A stretch of 64,000 nt of DNA. Origin: Rhizobium sp. J15. GTDB lineage: Bacteria > Pseudomonadota > Alphaproteobacteria > Rhizobiales > Rhizobiaceae. Made by a program: the position numbers and the translations under genes. The first letter of the stretch is position 1. Each line of letters starts with the position of its first letter. The stretch covers positions 186,001 through 250,000 of the forward strand of contig NZ_NWSX01000006.1 in assembly GCF_002531825.1 (NCBI RefSeq), written 5' to 3'. The notes under the pieces are model-generated. The model saw nothing but the letters and a program-made list of their open reading frames with translations. It did no database searches and was not told the origin of the DNA. Of the stretch, positions 43,589-54,649 are shown in pieces.

Positions 43589-45079
43589 ATGAACCAGTCC
43601 CATTCCTTCCCGACCGACGATCCGCTCGACGGAGATACGCTGCATGAGGAATGCGGCGTTTTCGGAATTCTGGGACATCCTGACGCCGCGACCCTTACGG
43701 CTCTCGGCCTGCACGCCCTGCAGCATCGCGGGCAGGAAGCGGCCGGCATCGTCTCCTTCGACGGCAAGCGCTTCTATCAGGAGCGCCATATGGGCCTCGT
43801 CGGCGACCATTATACCAATCCGATGACGCTCGCCCGCCTGCCCGGCGGCATGTCGATCGGCCATACGCGCTATTCCACAACCGGTGAAGTGGCGATGCGC
43901 AACGTGCAGCCGCTCTTTGCCGAACTCGAGGAAGGCGGCATCGCCATTGCCCATAACGGCAATTTCACCAACGGCCTGACCCTGCGCCGCCAGATCATCG
44001 CAACCGGCGCCATCTGTCAGTCGACTTCCGATACCGAAGTCGTCCTCCACCTCATCGCCCGCTCGCGCCATACGTCCACAGCCGACCGCTTCATCGACGC
44101 CATCCGCCAGATGGAAGGCGGCTATTCGATGCTCGCCATGACGCGCACCAAGCTGATCGCCGCGCGCGACCCGACCGGCATCCGCCCGCTTGTCATGGGC
44201 GAGCTGGACGGCAAGCCGATCTTCTGTTCGGAAACCTGCGCGCTCGACATCATCGGCGCCAAGTTCGTCCGCGACGTCGAAAACGGCGAAGTCATCATCT
44301 GCGAAATCCAGCCCGACGGCTCGATCAGTATCGATGCCCGCAAGCCCAGCAAGCCGCAGCCGGAGCGCCTCTGCCTGTTCGAATATGTCTATTTCGCCCG
44401 GCCGGATTCGGTCGTCGGCGGCCGCAACGTCTATACGACGCGCAAGAGCATGGGCATGAACCTCGCCAAGGAAGCACCGGTCGAGGCCGACGTCGTCGTG
44501 CCGGTGCCGGATGGCGGCACGCCCGCAGCGCTCGGCTATGCGCAGGAAAGCGGCATCCCCTTCGAATACGGCATCATCCGCAACCATTATGTCGGCCGCA
44601 CCTTCATCGAGCCGACGCAGCAGATCCGCGCCTTCGGCGTAAAGCTGAAGCATTCAGCCAACCGAGCGATGATCCAAGGCAAGCGCGTCGTGCTCGTCGA
44701 CGATTCCATCGTGCGCGGCACGACTTCGCTGAAGATCGTGCAGATGATCCGCGAGGCCGGCGCCCGCGAAGTCCATATCCGCGTCGCCAGCCCGATGATC
44801 TTCTTCCCCGACTTCTACGGCATCGATACGCCCGATGCCGATAAGCTGCTCGCCAACCAGTATGCCGATGTCGAAGCCATGGCCAAGTATATCGGCGCGG
44901 ATTCGCTAGCCTTCCTGTCGATCAACGGCCTCTATCGCGCCGTCGGCGGCGAGGACCGCAACCCGGCCCGCCCGCAGTTCACCGATCACTATTTCACCGG
45001 CGACTATCCGACCCGCCTGCTCGACAAGAACGGCGAGTCCATGGGCAACAAGATTTCCATGCTTGCGAGCAACGGCTGA
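43589..45079 (+). CDS. purF: Amidophosphoribosyltransferase
   Basis: 496 residues. First committed step of purine synthesis: glutamine plus PRPP to phosphoribosylamine. An N-terminal propeptide of 21 residues precedes the nucleophile Cys22 in 'LHEECGVFGILGH'. Glutaminase motifs 'ALQHRGQEAAGI', 'IGHTRYSTTGE', 'AHNGNFTNG'; PRPP site 'VVLVDDSIVRGTTSLKI'. Four cysteines such as the CGIDTP-type ligand of the Bacillus Fe-S form are partly replaced ('YGIDTPDADKL'), so an Fe-S cluster is unlikely. Confidence 0.97.
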   Translation: MNQSHSFPTDDPLDGDTLHEECGVFGILGHPDAATLTALGLHALQHRGQEAAGIVSFDGKRFYQERHMGLVGDHYTNPMTLARLPGGMSIGHTRYSTTGEVAMRNVQPLFAELEEGGIAIAHNGNFTNGLTLRRQIIATGAICQSTSDTEVVLHLIARSRHTSTADRFIDAIRQMEGGYSMLAMTRTKLIAARDPTGIRPLVMGELDGKPIFCSETCALDIIGAKFVRDVENGEVIICEIQPDGSISIDARKPSKPQPERLCLFEYVYFARPDSVVGGRNVYTTRKSMGMNLAKEAPVEADVVVPVPDGGTPAALGYAQESGIPFEYGIIRNHYVGRTFIEPTQQIRAFGVKLKHSANRAMIQGKRVVLVDDSIVRGTTSLKIVQMIREAGAREVHIRVASPMIFFPDFYGIDTPDADKLLANQYADVEAMAKYIGADSLAFLSINGLYRAVGGEDRNPARPQFTDHYFTGDYPTRLLDKNGESMGNKISMLASNG

Positions 45080-45157
45080 GCCGCTTCCGTTTTGACTTTC
45101 CGTTGGAGGGGCCTATTGCGCCCCTCACCTTTCCAAGCACATCCGGAACCCGGGCAG

Positions 45158-45898
45158 ATGAACATCAATCTTGAAGGCAGGATCGCGCTGGTGACAGGCG
45201 CATCGCGCGGCATCGGCTACTTCACGGCACTGGAACTCGCCAAGGCCGGCGCCCATGTGATCGCCTGCGCGCGCACGGTCGGCGGGCTGGAAGATCTCGA
45301 CGATGCGATCAAGGCTGTCGGCGGCAGCGCGACGCTCGTACCGTTCGATCTTGCCGACATGAACGCGATCGATGCGCTCGGCGGCTCGATCTTCGAGCGC
45401 TGGGGTAAACTCGACATCCTCGTCGCCAATGCCGGCGTGCTCGGCGTGATCTCGCCGATCGGCCATATCGAGGCGAAGGTCTTCGAAAAGGTGATGACCA
45501 TCAACGTCACCGCGACATGGCGGCTGATCCGCTCGGTCGATCCGCTGCTCACCCGCTCGGATGCCGGCCGCGCCGTCATCCTGTCGTCCGGCGCCGCGCA
45601 CAAATGCCGCCCCTTCTGGAGTGCCTATTCCGCCTCCAAGGCAGCCGTCGAAGCGCTGGCCCGCACCTGGGCCGGCGAGACGCAATCGACGCCGTTGCGC
45701 ATCACCAGCGTCGATCCGGGAGCGACCCGCACGGCGATGCGCGCCCAGGCCGTTCCGGGCGAAGATCCGCAGACGCTGCCGCATCCTTCCGAGGTCGCCA
45801 GGGCGATCCTGCCGCTGCTCGGCCCCGGCGTGACCGAGACGGGCAAGCTGTTTATCGTCCGCGAGAACAAGCTCGCGGATTACCGGCTGCCGGAATAG
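45158..45898 (+). CDS. SDR family NAD(P)-dependent oxidoreductase
   Basis: 246 residues from ATG 45158. Classical short-chain dehydrogenase: cofactor loop 'LVTGASRGIGYFTALELAKA', 'VANAGVLG', catalytic Ser in 'VILSSGAAHKC' and Tyr-x3-Lys in 'SAYSASKAAVEAL'. The same SDR follows purF in related rhizobia as I recall, 78 nt downstream here. The substrate is unknown; the C terminus resembles YciK-like SDRs. Convergent with the broken lysozyme gene, 9 nt between ends. Confidence 0.9.
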   Translation: MNINLEGRIALVTGASRGIGYFTALELAKAGAHVIACARTVGGLEDLDDAIKAVGGSATLVPFDLADMNAIDALGGSIFERWGKLDILVANAGVLGVISPIGHIEAKVFEKVMTINVTATWRLIRSVDPLLTRSDAGRAVILSSGAAHKCRPFWSAYSASKAAVEALARTWAGETQSTPLRITSVDPGATRTAMRAQAVPGEDPQTLPHPSEVARAILPLLGPGVTETGKLFIVRENKLADYRLPE

Positions 45899-45907
45899 GC
45901 TCGCGCC

Positions 45908-46656
45908 TCAATTGGCGGTAACGGCGGGGAACAGGTGAGCGAAACCCGTTTCCGACGGGCAGAGCGCATTGAGATCCACCGCTCCCTGAATGCCGTCCAC
46001 GGTGCCGTTATCGGCAAATTGCCAGATCGACCAGCGACCGCAGCCTTTCTGCGCCGGCTCCTTGAACACGCTTCGCAGCCAGAGATAATGTTCGGGGAAG
46101 CGGGCTTCATTGCCTTTCAGATATTGATCGTAGAACTCCTGCGTGACGTAGAAGATCGGCTTTTCCGGAAACGTGCCTTTCAGCTCGGTGAAGAAAGCGT
46201 TCAACTCCGCAACTATTTCGTCCAGCGTCGGGACCTTGTTGCAATTGCCGACAAATTCCAGTCGACGGCGATCGGCAAGGCATCCAGCGCCTTTGGCACG
46301 GTCGCCAGGACATTCTGCGCCTGATCCCTGCCCGGGCGGCAGAATGTGAAGAAATGATAGGCGCCCCTGACCAGCCCGGCATCGCCGGCACGCTGCCAGT
46401 TCTCGGCGAACCTGAAATCCTTGTGATCACCGCCTTCGGTCGCCTTCATGATCGCAAAGCGCACGTTCGGCTGCGCGGCCACCGTCTTCCAATCGATATC
46501 GCCCTGGTGATGGCTGACATCGATGCCCTGGATCGGATAGGTCGCTAAAGATGGATTGTTGAAGCGAAGCATACCGAAATCGTATGCGAAATATGCGGCC
46601 GAGGCGACTGCCAGAATTGCAACCGCTCCAATCGTCCCCCTCACCAGGCGCCTCAC
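45908..46656 (-). pseudogene. GH25 family lysozyme, broken by a single-base frameshift
   Basis: Two abutting minus-strand frames together make one GH25 (lysozyme M1-like) protein of ~249 residues. The upstream frame has an N-terminal membrane anchor or signal (~residues 5-30) and 'YPIQGIDVSHHQGDIDWKTV'. After 'ALPIAVD' it runs into a stop. Adding one base at 46260/46261 restores 'VDLEFVGNCNKVPTLDEIVA' and continues to 'SETGFAHLFPAVTAN'. The break falls at the catalytic Asp-x-Glu motif. GTG 46656 is the likely start (GGGGGA upstream). A sequencing error is as possible as a true pseudogene. If intact it would be a periplasmic or exported muramidase. Confidence 0.85.
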
Positions 46657-46754
46657 GAATTCCCCCAATTTTTAGCGGCTTCCCGCTGGCTACGCGCGAT
46701 TTGCGTTGCGAAAATGGCGGACAAGCCCCGACGCTCGCATCGTATTTTCGCCCT

Positions 46755-46783
46755 CTTGACCAAATGTCATTCCCGCGCCATAA
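46755..46783 (+). promoter_or_regulatory. Candidate cysS promoter
   Basis: CTTGAC (46755-46760), a 17-nt spacer and CCATAA (46778-46783). The -35 box matches the rhizobial consensus. The implied start near 46790 gives a ~150-nt leader. Confidence 0.5.
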
Positions 46784-46791
46784 AACGCGGC

Positions 46792-46836
46792 ATGAAAACG
46801 GTTATCTGCATTATCTGCGGAAAGATTATTCGCTAG
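46792..46836 (+). CDS. Possible cysteine-containing leader peptide upstream of cysS
   Basis: ATG 46792 lies within a few bases of the predicted transcription start and opens a 14-codon frame, 'MKTVICIICGKIIR', ending at TAG 46836. Two of the 14 codons are Cys TGC. Just after the stop, AGCGC-AA-GCGCT forms a short hairpin and GGCCCGGCC-GTTTT follows. This is the layout of a translational attenuator sensing charged tRNA-Cys, but the hairpins are weak and chance is not excluded. It would be leaderless, having no ribosome site. Confidence 0.25.
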   Translation: MKTVICIICGKIIR

Positions 46837-46941
46837 CGCAAGCGCTGGCCCGGCCGTTTTCGTCTCCCAAATAGTCAAGATGCGAAACGCCCCGGTCCGC
46901 CGGTTGCGATATTTTCTGAACGTGCGTTTTGGGAGAGTGAA

Positions 46942-48333
46942 ATGGGCGGCACGCCGGAACTGAAGCTGTACAACACGCTGACGCGGGAGAAATCGGCCTT
47001 CAAGCCGATCGATGCCGAGAATGTCCGCATGTATGTCTGCGGCCCGACCGTCTATGATTTCGCCCATATCGGCAATGCGCGGCCGGTCATCGTCTTCGAC
47101 GTGCTGTTCCGGCTGCTGCGGCATGTCTATGGCGAAAACCACGTCACCTATGCCCGCAACATCACCGACGTCGACGACAAGATCAATGCGCGGGCGCTGA
47201 GAGATCATCCCGGCCTGCCGCTGAACGAAGCGATCCGCGCCGTCACGGAAAAGACCGAGACGCAGTTTCACGCCGATGTTGCCGAGCTCGGCTGCCTGGA
47301 GCCGAATGTCGAGCCGCGCGCCACCGACAATATCCAAGAAATGATCGAGATCATCGGGAAGCTGATCTCCAATGGCCATGCCTATGTGGCGGCAGGCGAA
47401 GTGCTGTTCGACACACGGTCCATGGCCGATTATGGTCAGCTTTCGAAGCGTCCTCTCGACGAACAGCAGGCGGGCGCCCGTGTCGCCGTCGATGCGCATA
47501 AGAAGAACCCCGGCGATTTCGTGCTGTGGAAACTGTCGAGCCACAACGAACCCGGCTGGGAAAGCCCCTGGGGCCGCGGGCGGCCCGGCTGGCATATCGA
47601 GTGCTCGGCGATGAGCCGGCGCTATCTCGGCGATATCTTCGACATTCACGGCGGCGGGCTGGACCTGATCTTCCCGCACCATGAAAACGAGATCGCCCAG
47701 TCGCGCTGCGCCCATGGGACCGAGGTGATGGCGAACGTCTGGATGCACAACGGCTTCGTGCAGGTCGAAGGCCGCAAGATGTCGAAGTCCGAAGGTAATT
47801 TCGTCACGATCCACGATCTGCTGCACACGCAGATTTTCGGCGGCCGCAAATGGCCGGGCGAAGTGCTGCGCCTCGCGATGCTGATGACCCATTACCGCGA
47901 GCCGATCGATTTCTCGATCAAGCGCCTGGAAGAGGCCGAACGCCTGCTCGCCAAATGGCCGGCAACGGAGCCCGGCGATGCCGAGCCTGATGAGACCGTG
48001 TTGAACGCGCTTGCCGACGACCTCAACACGGTTGCGGCAGTGCAGGCCTTGCATGCGCTGGCGCAGGCCGCCCATACGGACCCCGCCGCAGGCGCCAGCT
48101 TTGCCGCAACGGCCGCCCTTCTCGGCGTATTGCCGAAGAAGGCCGAAATCGACGAAGCCGTCGCAGCGGCCGTCGATGCGCTTGTTGCCATGCGCCTGGA
48201 AATGCTGAAGGCGAAGAATTTCGCCGAAGCCGACAAGATCCGCGACGAGCTGACGGCAAAAGGCATCCAGCTGAAGGACGGCAAGGATGCCGCGACGGGC
48301 GAGCGGGTGACGACGTGGGAGATGAAGCGTTGA
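46942..48333 (+). CDS. cysS: Cysteinyl-tRNA synthetase
   Basis: 463 residues from ATG 46942 (GGGAG upstream). Class I synthetase that charges tRNA-Cys. Zinc-binding Cys33 in '[18 protein letters not shown]', which also holds the HIGH motif as HIGN (42-45), further zinc ligands around '[10 protein letters not shown]' and 'HHENEIAQS', and KMSKS near residue 278 ('[12 protein letters not shown]'). The C-terminal anticodon domain ends '[19 protein letters not shown]'. Full length. Confidence 0.97.
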   Translation: MGGTPELKLYNTLTREKSAFKPIDAENVRMYVCGPTVYDFAHIGNARPVIVFDVLFRLLRHVYGENHVTYARNITDVDDKINARALRDHPGLPLNEAIRAVTEKTETQFHADVAELGCLEPNVEPRATDNIQEMIEIIGKLISNGHAYVAAGEVLFDTRSMADYGQLSKRPLDEQQAGARVAVDAHKKNPGDFVLWKLSSHNEPGWESPWGRGRPGWHIECSAMSRRYLGDIFDIHGGGLDLIFPHHENEIAQSRCAHGTEVMANVWMHNGFVQVEGRKMSKSEGNFVTIHDLLHTQIFGGRKWPGEVLRLAMLMTHYREPIDFSIKRLEEAERLLAKWPATEPGDAEPDETVLNALADDLNTVAAVQALHALAQAAHTDPAAGASFAATAALLGVLPKKAEIDEAVAAAVDALVAMRLEMLKAKNFAEADKIRDELTAKGIQLKDGKDAATGERVTTWEMKR

Positions 48334-48360
48334 GAACGGCGCTGGGGTGTAAGACCCGTC

Positions 48361-48501
48361 CCCAACCCCTCCCCACAAGGGGGAGGGGCTACGGTGCCAC
48401 ACTGCTTCGAAACGACGTCACCGCAATCGCAAGCGTTCGAGGCAGAAACAAAGGCGGCGCCGCGGGAAAGCCCTCCCCCTTGTGGGGAGGGTTGGGAGGG
48501 G
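48361..48501. repeat. Inverted repeat element downstream of cysS (CCCCTCCCC type)
   Basis: The left arm 48361-48388 (CCCAACCCCTCCCCACAAGG and on) and the right arm 48471-48501 are near-perfect reverse complements, differing by one base. Each arm also folds on itself (CCCTCCCC/GGGGAGGG types). It lies between cysS and the first GFA gene and has no coding sense. Form and place suggest a dispersed rhizobial repeat. Confidence 0.7.
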
Positions 48502-48541
48502 TTTTCTCGTTATCAACGGCATCACTGCAGGAGGACCTGCC

Positions 48542-49018
48542 ATGACCACCTATACCGGCGGATGCCAGTGCGGTGCGGTGCGCTTTCGCGTCAGCGGCGA
48601 ACTGAAGGATTCGTCGATCTGTCATTGCCGCATGTGCCAGAAGGCGTTCGGGGCCTATTATGCGCCGCTGGTTTCGGTGCGCGGCGCCGCGTTCGAATGG
48701 ACGCGGGGAGCGCGCAAGAGATTCCGCTCCTCCAATTTCGTCGAGCGCGGCTTCTGCGGCGATTGCGGCACGCCGCTGACCTATGAGGCGCCCGACGGAA
48801 TGGCGGTTGCCGCCGGCGCGTTCGACGATCCCTCGCTGCTGCCGCCGACCATACAGTGGGGCGTCGAAGGCAAGATCGCCTTCGTCGATCATCTGCATGA
48901 ACTGCCTGGAGAAAGAACCGAGGCCGATTTGACGGCAGGTTCCTTCCTGCATGAACTCGTTTCCTATCAGCATCCCGACCATGATACGTCGGTCTGGCCG
49001 CCGGAGGATCGCTCTTGA
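48542..49018 (+). CDS. GFA/CENP-V domain protein 1
   Basis: 158 residues from ATG 48542 (GGAGG upstream). Zinc-binding GFA fold, the family of glutathione-dependent formaldehyde-activating enzyme. Cys motifs: 'YTGGCQCGAVRF', 'ICHCRMCQKAF', 'RGFCGDCGTPLTYE'; seven cysteines in the expected positions. The middle and C-terminal parts carry family patterns such as 'GAFDDPSLL'. True formaldehyde function is doubtful for most members, so no reaction is assigned. First of three tandem paralogues with overlapping ends. Confidence 0.9.
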   Translation: MTTYTGGCQCGAVRFRVSGELKDSSICHCRMCQKAFGAYYAPLVSVRGAAFEWTRGARKRFRSSNFVERGFCGDCGTPLTYEAPDGMAVAAGAFDDPSLLPPTIQWGVEGKIAFVDHLHELPGERTEADLTAGSFLHELVSYQHPDHDTSVWPPEDRS

Positions 49019-49498
49019 GCGAAGTCACGAAGTATACCGGCGGATGCCAGTGCGGCGCGGTGCGTTACCGCGCGCGCGGCGAACTCGGCTACCCCCATGT
49101 CTGCCATTGCCGCATGTGCCAGAAGGCGGCCGGCAACTATTTCCTGCCGCTCGCTGCGGCAAAGCGTCAGGATTTCGAATTGACGCGCGGCGAACCGAAA
49201 TGGTTCCGCTCTTCCGATCTCGTGCGGCGCGGTTTCTGCCGCGATTGCGGCACGCCGCTCTTCTACGATATTCCGGAAGCGGACTTCATCAACATCGCGC
49301 TCGGCTCACTCGATGATCCCGATGCCGTTCGGCCCGTGATGCAATCGAGCACCGGCCGCAGGATGTCCTGGTTTCACGCCCTCGACGGGCTGCCTGTGGA
49401 AGCCGAGCCTGAAACGCCCGACCGCGAGAACGCGATCGCGGCAAGCAATCATCAGCACCCGGACCACGATACGACAAGCTGGCCATTCGGAGAACCCC

Positions 49499-49509
<11 letters not shown>
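49015..49509 (+). CDS. GFA/CENP-V domain protein 2
   Basis: 164 residues. The start is TTG 49015, overlapping the stop of the first GFA gene by 4 nt (TTGA), with GGAGG 7 nt before it. Same Cys motifs: 'YTGGCQCGAVRY', 'VCHCRMCQKAAGNYFLP', 'RGFCRDCGTPLFYD'. It differs from its neighbours in the C-terminal half ('SSTGRRMSWFHALDGLPVEA'). Paralogue by tandem duplication, clearly diverged. Function unknown; the zinc site is intact. Confidence 0.9.
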
Positions 49510-50934
<1,425 letters not shown>

Positions 50935-50950
50935 CTGTCCTGAACAGGGC

Positions 50951-51073
50951 AGCCCCTCACCCTAGCCCTCTCCCCGCGCGCGGGGAGAGGGGACCTGCCC
51001 TGCGAAACGGTGCGGCATGTCCCTTCTCCCGGTCAGAACGGGGAGAAGGTGGCGGCAGCCGGATGAGGGGCAG
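50951..51073. repeat. REP-like palindromic element between pip and cimA
   Basis: It contains a perfect 26-nt palindrome at 50966-50991 (arm CCCTCTCCCCGCG) and a hairpin CCTTCTCCC (51022-51030) / GGGAGAAGG (51041-51049). The ends GCCCCTCACCC (near 50951) and GGATGAGGGGC (near 51061) nearly match as inverted repeats. It could end pip transcripts. No coding sense. Confidence 0.7.
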
Positions 51074-51115
51074 CATCCGCATTCCACCAACACCCGCCTG
51101 CCGGGAGGAAACGAC

Positions 51116-52729
51116 ATGAAAGAACGCATCTACCTCTTCGACACGACGCTCCGGGACGGGCAGCAGACGCCCGGCATCGATTTTTCCGTCGAGGACAAGA
51201 TTGCGATCGCCGCCATGCTGGATGAGTTCGGCCTGGATTATGTCGAGGGTGGATATCCCGGCGCCAATCCGACGGACACCGCTTTCTTCAGCGAGAAGCG
51301 CACCAGCCAGGCCGCCTTCGTCGCCTTCGGGATGACGAAGCGGGCGGGCGTTTCGATCTCCAACGATCCGGGCATTGCCGGATTGTTGCAATCGAAAAGC
51401 GATGCCATCTGTTTCGTCGCCAAGAGTTGGGACTATCATGTCGCCGTGGCGCTCGGCTGCACCAACGAGGAAAACCTCGAATGCATCGGCGAGAGCGTCA
51501 AGGCGGCGGTCGGCGCGGGCAAGGAGGCGATCGTCGACTGCGAGCATTTCTTCGACGGTTTCAAGGCCAATCCAGCCTATGCGCTCGCCTGCGCCAAGAC
51601 CGCCTATGAGAGCGGCGCGCGCTGGGTCGTGCTCTGCGACACCAATGGCGGCACGCAGCCGCCGGAGGTGCGCGCCATCGTCGAGGCGGTGATCGCATCA
51701 GGCGTTCCAGGCCACTGTCTCGGCATTCACGCCCATAACGACACCGGCCAGGCGGTCGCCAATTCACTGGCTGCCGTCGAGGCGGGCGTCCGGCAGATCC
51801 AGGGCACCTTGAACGGCATCGGCGAGCGCTGCGGCAATGCCAATCTGGTGACGCTGATCCCGACCCTGGCGCTGAAGAGCGCTTACAACACACGTTTCGA
51901 AACGGCGATCGACGAGGAGCGGCTGCTGAACCTCACCCGGCTGTCGCACGCCTTCGACGAGCTTCTCAACCGCTCGCCGGATCACCAGATGCCTTATGTC
52001 GGCGCGTCCGCCTTTGCCACCAAGGCCGGCATCCATGCTTCGGCTCTGTTGAAAGATCCGCGCACCTACGAACACGTGCCGCCGGAAAGCGTCGGCAATT
52101 TCCGAAAGGTGATGGTCTCCGATCAGGGCGGCAAGGCGAATTTTATCAACGCACTGAAGCGGCGCGGCATCATCGTCGCCAAGGACGACCCGAAGCTCGA
52201 CTTGCTGATCTCGATCGTCAAGGAACGAGAATCCATCGGCTATGCCTATGAGGGCGCCGATGCAAGCTTCGAGCTCCTGGCGCATCGCACGCTCGGCACC
52301 ATCCCGGAATTCTTCACCATCGAAGGCTTCCGAGTGATGATCGAGCGCCGCTTCGACAGTCTCGGCCGCGTGAAAATCGTCTCGGAAGCGGTGGTCAAGA
52401 TCACCATCGACGGACAGACGCTGATGTCGGTTGCCGATGCCGAAGGGCCGGTCAACGCGCTCGACCTAGCGCTGCGCAAGGATTTCGGCAAGTACCAGCA
52501 CGAGATCGACGATCTGGTGCTCGCCGATTTCAAGGTGCGTATCCTCAACGGCGGCACGGAGGCGATCACCCGCGTGCTGATCGAATCCACCGACAGCGAC
52601 GGCGTGCGCTGGTGGACGGTCGGCGTCTCGGAAAATATCATCGACGCCTCCTTCCAGGCGCTGATGGATTCGGTCATCTACAAGCTGATGAAGAACCGGC
52701 AGTTGGCCGGCAAGATCGCGGCGGAATAA
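51116..52729 (+). CDS. cimA: (R)-citramalate synthase
   Basis: 537 residues from ATG 51116 with GGGAGG upstream. HMGL-like TIM barrel plus LeuA dimer/allosteric domain. Signature 'LFDTTLRDGQQTPGIDFSVE', metal site 'GIHAHNDTGQAVANSLAAVE' and 'QIQGTLNGIGERCGNANL'. The lineage with 'YVGASAFATKAGIHASALLK' is that of CimA/LeuA-like enzymes which condense pyruvate and acetyl-CoA to citramalate for isoleucine; an isopropylmalate synthase role is less likely. Single gene. Confidence 0.85.
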   Translation: MKERIYLFDTTLRDGQQTPGIDFSVEDKIAIAAMLDEFGLDYVEGGYPGANPTDTAFFSEKRTSQAAFVAFGMTKRAGVSISNDPGIAGLLQSKSDAICFVAKSWDYHVAVALGCTNEENLECIGESVKAAVGAGKEAIVDCEHFFDGFKANPAYALACAKTAYESGARWVVLCDTNGGTQPPEVRAIVEAVIASGVPGHCLGIHAHNDTGQAVANSLAAVEAGVRQIQGTLNGIGERCGNANLVTLIPTLALKSAYNTRFETAIDEERLLNLTRLSHAFDELLNRSPDHQMPYVGASAFATKAGIHASALLKDPRTYEHVPPESVGNFRKVMVSDQGGKANFINALKRRGIIVAKDDPKLDLLISIVKERESIGYAYEGADASFELLAHRTLGTIPEFFTIEGFRVMIERRFDSLGRVKIVSEAVVKITIDGQTLMSVADAEGPVNALDLALRKDFGKYQHEIDDLVLADFKVRILNGGTEAITRVLIESTDSDGVRWWTVGVSENIIDASFQALMDSVIYKLMKNRQLAGKIAAE

Positions 52730-52910
52730 GATTTTCCGCCGGTTCGGCGAGAATATCCGAGTCTGCGCCCGGAAATCGCAAGCCGCGTTTGGTCCATCGC
52801 CGCGTCTTGCGCTTCAAATCCTCTCACCGTTCATTCAACGAAATGAATTGGCCTATTCACGGCGCTTAAGCTAGGCCGGATCAGAAGAAGAACAAAGATG
52901 GAAACACCCG

Positions 52911-53825
52911 ATGTCCACCGACGCATCCGTTCCGCTGATCAAGAACGAAGATAGTCCGCGCGGTTTCGCCTTCGCGCTGACGGCCTATCTGCTCTGGGGC
53001 TTCCTGCCGTTCTACATGAAGGCGGTGGCGCATATTCCGCCTTCCGAGGTGATCGCGCACCGCATCGTCTGGTCGCTGCCGCTGGCAGGCATCGTGCTGG
53101 TCGTGCTCGGGCGCACCGGGGATATCCGCGCGGCGCTGCGCTCGCCGCGCATGCTGGCGATGGGGGCGTTGACGGCCTCGCTGATCACCGTCAATTGGGG
53201 CACCTATGTCTGGGCGATCGGCGCCGGCCATTCGCTCGATGCGGCGCTTGGCTATTTCATCAATCCGCTGTTCAGCATCTTCCTCGGCTCCGTGCTCCTC
53301 AAGGAAAAGCTGCAGCCGCTGCAGATCGCGGCGATCGCGCTGGCGGCGGTCGCCGTCGTCGTTCTTGCCTTCGATAGCGGCGGCATTCCATGGGTGGCAC
53401 TGACGCTGGCGATCTCCTGGGGATTTTACGCCCTCTTCCGCAAGACGCTGCCGCTCGGGCCGAACCAGGGCTTCTTCCTTGAGGTGCTGATCCTCAGCGG
53501 GCCGGCCCTGCTCTACATCCTCTATCTCGAATTCAGCAGCGGCCTGGGGCATTTCTATCGCACCGGCCTTGCCGACACCGCCCTGCTGCTCGGCTGCGGC
53601 GTCGTGACCGCCGTGCCGCTGATGATCTATGCGAATGGAGCCAAGCTCCTGAAACTCTCGACGATCGGCATCATGCAATATATCGCGCCGACGATGATCT
53701 TCCTGATCGCCGTCTTCGCCTTCCACGAACCGCTCGGCACGGCGCGCATGATCGCCTTCCCGCTGATCTGGGCGGGGCTGTTCCTCTATAGCTGGTCGAT
53801 GCTGAAGAGCAGCCGCGGGCGCTGA
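52911..53825 (+). CDS. rarD: EamA-family transporter RarD
   Basis: 304 residues with ten predicted transmembrane helices (two EamA repeats). RarD signature: 'GFAFALTAYLLWGFLPFYMK' at the N terminus, then 'AHRIVWSLPLAGIVLVVLG', 'VNWGTYVWAIGAGHSLDAAL' and 'GYFINPLFSIFLGSVLLKEK'. In E. coli the homologue was linked to chloramphenicol sensitivity; substrates are unknown. Weak ribosome site before ATG 52911. Convergent with the LOG gene. Confidence 0.9.
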   Translation: MSTDASVPLIKNEDSPRGFAFALTAYLLWGFLPFYMKAVAHIPPSEVIAHRIVWSLPLAGIVLVVLGRTGDIRAALRSPRMLAMGALTASLITVNWGTYVWAIGAGHSLDAALGYFINPLFSIFLGSVLLKEKLQPLQIAAIALAAVAVVVLAFDSGGIPWVALTLAISWGFYALFRKTLPLGPNQGFFLEVLILSGPALLYILYLEFSSGLGHFYRTGLADTALLLGCGVVTAVPLMIYANGAKLLKLSTIGIMQYIAPTMIFLIAVFAFHEPLGTARMIAFPLIWAGLFLYSWSMLKSSRGR

Positions 53826-53870
53826 AACCGCAGGCGCCGGAGACACCCGGAGACACCCGCCGGCACCTGC

Positions 53871-54494
53871 CTACATCTTCGAAATCACGTCGTCCTCGCC
53901 GTCGCGGTCGGCGGCAAGTTGGGCTGCCTGGGCCATGATCGCCGGAATGATGCCGGAGACGTCGTCGACGATCAGCGGCTGCACCCGGTGGGCCGTGTGC
54001 AGGAAGCCTTCCCCGGTCATATGGCGCATCAGTTCCATCATCGGATCCCAGAAGCCGTTGATGTTGGCAAAGACCATCGGCTTCTCGTGGCGGCCGAGCT
54101 GCGCCCAGGTCATGATCTCGACGATCTCCTCCAGCGTGCCGATGCCGCCCGGGAGCGCGACGAAGGCGTCCGAGCGCTCGAACATCGTATGTTTGCGCGC
54201 ATGCATGTCAGGAGTTACAATGAGTTCGTTGAGCTGACCGAGCGAGTGGCGCGTCGCTTCCATATCGATCAGGAATTCGGGAATGATGCCGGTGACCTGA
54301 CCGCCGCCTGAAAGCACGCCGCTTGCAACCGCGCCCATGATGCCTTTGGTGCCTCCGCCATAGACGAGGCGCAGGCCGTATTCGGCGATCTCTCTTCCGA
54401 GAGCACGCCCGGCCGCCATGTGTGAAGGATCGCGTCCCGGCCTGGAGCCGCAGTAAACGCAGATGGATCGAATCGATACAGATTGCTCGGTCAT
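53871..54494 (-). CDS. LOG family protein (TIGR00730)
   Basis: 207 residues from ATG 54494. Rossmann-like nucleotide hydrolase of the LOG (lysine decarboxylase-like) family. Signature 'ALPGGIGTLEEIVEI' (PGGxGTxxE at 115-123) and 'MHARKHTMFE' are present, as is 'ICVYCGSRPGRDPSH'. Family members release cytokinin bases from their ribotides or hydrolyse other nucleotide monophosphates. A plant-interacting Rhizobium could make cytokinin this way, but the same protein occurs in non-plant bacteria. Confidence 0.9.
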   Translation of the reverse strand: MTEQSVSIRSICVYCGSRPGRDPSHMAAGRALGREIAEYGLRLVYGGGTKGIMGAVASGVLSGGGQVTGIIPEFLIDMEATRHSLGQLNELIVTPDMHARKHTMFERSDAFVALPGGIGTLEEIVEIMTWAQLGRHEKPMVFANINGFWDPMMELMRHMTGEGFLHTAHRVQPLIVDDVSGIIPAIMAQAAQLAADRDGEDDVISKM

Positions 54495-54649
54495 AGAGGC
54501 GAAACAACTATTCCATTTCAATGCAGTCAAGAAAATTGACTGAAAAGCAGCGTGCCTAGCTTGCCTAATTGCTTTGAATGCTTGTGAAAAGCAACGGGAA
54601 TCGCTAGCAATTTTAGGTACTACGGCAAATTGCCGCCTTGGGAGACAGA

